A stretch of 7,452 bases of DNA from an uncultured Candidatus Melainabacteria bacterium (lineage in GTDB: Bacteria > Cyanobacteriota > Vampirovibrionia > Gastranaerophilales > Gastranaerophilaceae): positions 1 to 7,452 of the forward strand of contig CAKVMU010000080.1 in assembly GCA_934773085.1 (NCBI GenBank), read 5' to 3'. Each line of letters starts with the position of its first letter. Positions within the stretch are counted from its first letter, which is position 1. The translations under genes were made by a program, and so were the position numbers. Of this stretch, positions 6,454-7,452 are shown piece after piece. Under the pieces are notes generated by a model, which searched no databases, was not told the DNA's origin, and saw only the letters and a program-made list of their open reading frames with translations.

Positions 6454-7452
6454 ATGAAAAAAAGAATTATGTCAGGTATGCGACCAACAGGGAAGTTGCA
6501 CTTGGGACACTATTTAGGTGTAATTGACAACTGGGTAAAACTTCAAGACGAATATGAATGTTTTTATCAAGTTGCAGACTGGCATGCATTGACGACAAAA
6601 TATGATAAAACAGAAGATTTGCGTCAGGACGTGAAGGAAGTTGTTATGGATTGGTTAGCATCAGGATTGGATCCGGAAAAAGCAACTATATATGTTCAAT
6701 CTCTGGTTCCGGAAACAGCTGAATTACACATATATTTGAGTATGATTACACCTCAAAACTGGGTGGAACGTGACCCTACTTTGAAAGATATGGCAAAAAT
6801 TTTAAAATCAAAAGAAGGTTTTGCTTCTCAGATAAATTATGGTCTGATGGGATATCCGGTTTTGATGACTGCTGATATATTATCATTTAATGCGGACTTT
6901 GTGCCGGTTGGTGTTGACCAGGTTGCGCACGTTGAATTAACTCGTGATATCGCAAGAAGATTCAACAATGTGTATAAAACAGATTATTTTAAAGAGCCAC
7001 AACCGTTATTGAATAATTGCTCATTAATTTGTGGTCTTGACGGAAATAAAATGGGTAAATCATTTAATAATGATATTAAAATTTCAGACACAGCTGAAGT
7101 CACTGCAAAAAAAGTTATGTCTGCCATAACTGATAGAAGCAGAATGAGAAAAGATGATTTGGGTCATCCTGACGAGTGCGAGGTAGCTTTTAAATATTGG
7201 AATATATTTGGTACTCCAGAAGAAGTCGCTACAATTAGATGCGAGTGTGAAAAAGGCTTGAGAGGTTGCGCTGATTGCAAACGTCAACTAGGTGCCAAAA
7301 TTAATGCTCGTTTTGCGGATATACGTGAAAAACGTGCTTACTATGAGGCACATCCTGAGGTTGTTGAAAAAATCATCAGAGAAGGCTCTGAAAAAGCAAG
7401 AATAGAAGCTCAAAAGATTCTAAAAGATGTAAGAAGTTTAGTAAGAATGTTC
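6454..7452 (+). CDS. trpS: Tryptophanyl-tRNA synthetase with a predicted [4Fe-4S] cysteine motif, 3' end at the window edge
   Basis: My translation gives 333 codons with no stop before the right edge. Bacterial TrpRS is usually about 330-340 residues, so the gene probably ends within a few codons of the edge. This class Ic synthetase charges tRNA-Trp in the cytoplasm. SGMRPTGKLHLGHYLG (7-22) holds the HIGH-type signature as HLGH (16-19). QVADWHALTT (39-48), the stretch from YGLMGYPVLMTADIL (129-143), and VGVDQVAHVELTRDIARRF (152-170) are standard TrpRS blocks. The KMSKS loop reads KMGKS (199-203). Cysteines 242, 265, 272 and 275 are spaced C-x22-C-x6-C-x2-C, the pattern that binds a [4Fe-4S] cluster in Thermotoga maritima TrpRS. 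The anticodon-binding helical domain occupies roughly 205 to the end. It follows the GH13 gene by 21 bases and may be transcribed with it. Confidence 0.95.
   Translation, partial: MKKRIMSGMRPTGKLHLGHYLGVIDNWVKLQDEYECFYQVADWHALTTKYDKTEDLRQDVKEVVMDWLASGLDPEKATIYVQSLVPETAELHIYLSMITPQNWVERDPTLKDMAKILKSKEGFASQINYGLMGYPVLMTADILSFNADFVPVGVDQVAHVELTRDIARRFNNVYKTDYFKEPQPLLNNCSLICGLDGNKMGKSFNNDIKISDTAEVTAKKVMSAITDRSRMRKDDLGHPDECEVAFKYWNIFGTPEEVATIRCECEKGLRGCADCKRQLGAKINARFADIREKRAYYEAHPEVVEKIIREGSEKARIEAQKILKDVRSLVRMF

Overview
The window is AT-rich and densely coded: six genes, no gap over about 100 bases, and only short intergenic spacers. It reads as ordinary chromosome from a diderm (Gram-negative-type) bacterium, because it carries two consecutive lipid A biosynthesis genes (lpxI, lpxB) and a glycoside hydrolase with a Sec signal peptide. 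Several details fit an anaerobic lifestyle: the tryptophanyl-tRNA synthetase has a four-cysteine pattern matching the [4Fe-4S] site of the Thermotoga maritima enzyme, and the first gene belongs to an acyltransferase group that includes Re-citrate synthases of anaerobes. The lineage cannot be fixed from the sequence. An uncultured gut-type diderm such as Gastranaerophilales (Vampirovibrionia) is only a guess. No mobile element, CRISPR array, tRNA or rRNA was seen.

Minus-strand block (1-2828): agcS, a sodium:alanine/glycine symporter, is followed 63 bases downstream by a homocitrate/Re-citrate/isopropylmalate synthase-family gene that runs off the left edge. The spacer between them holds overlapping inverted repeats and a strong Shine-Dalgarno sequence for the synthase gene. 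The symporter gene has no Shine-Dalgarno sequence and has promoter-like hexamers so close to its ATG that a leaderless message is possible.

Divergent intergenic region (2829-2922): both blocks start here, so promoters for each direction must lie in about 94 AT-rich bases.

Plus-strand block (2923-7452): lpxI, lpxB, a secreted GH13-family protein and trpS follow with gaps of 1, 41 and 21 bases and no visible intrinsic terminator, so they may be co-transcribed. LpxI hydrolyses UDP-2,3-diacylglucosamine to lipid X, and LpxB condenses lipid X with a second UDP-2,3-diacylglucosamine to give the lipid A disaccharide: two consecutive steps of one pathway. The GH13 protein keeps the catalytic Asp/Glu/Asp triad but has lost the usual Asn-His of conserved region I. 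trpS runs off the right edge, probably at or very near its natural end.

The points most worth a second look are the predicted iron-sulfur cluster in TrpRS, the divergent GH13 enzyme encoded beside lipid A genes, and the unsettled substrate of the acyltransferase. I do not see a wholly new multi-gene system.
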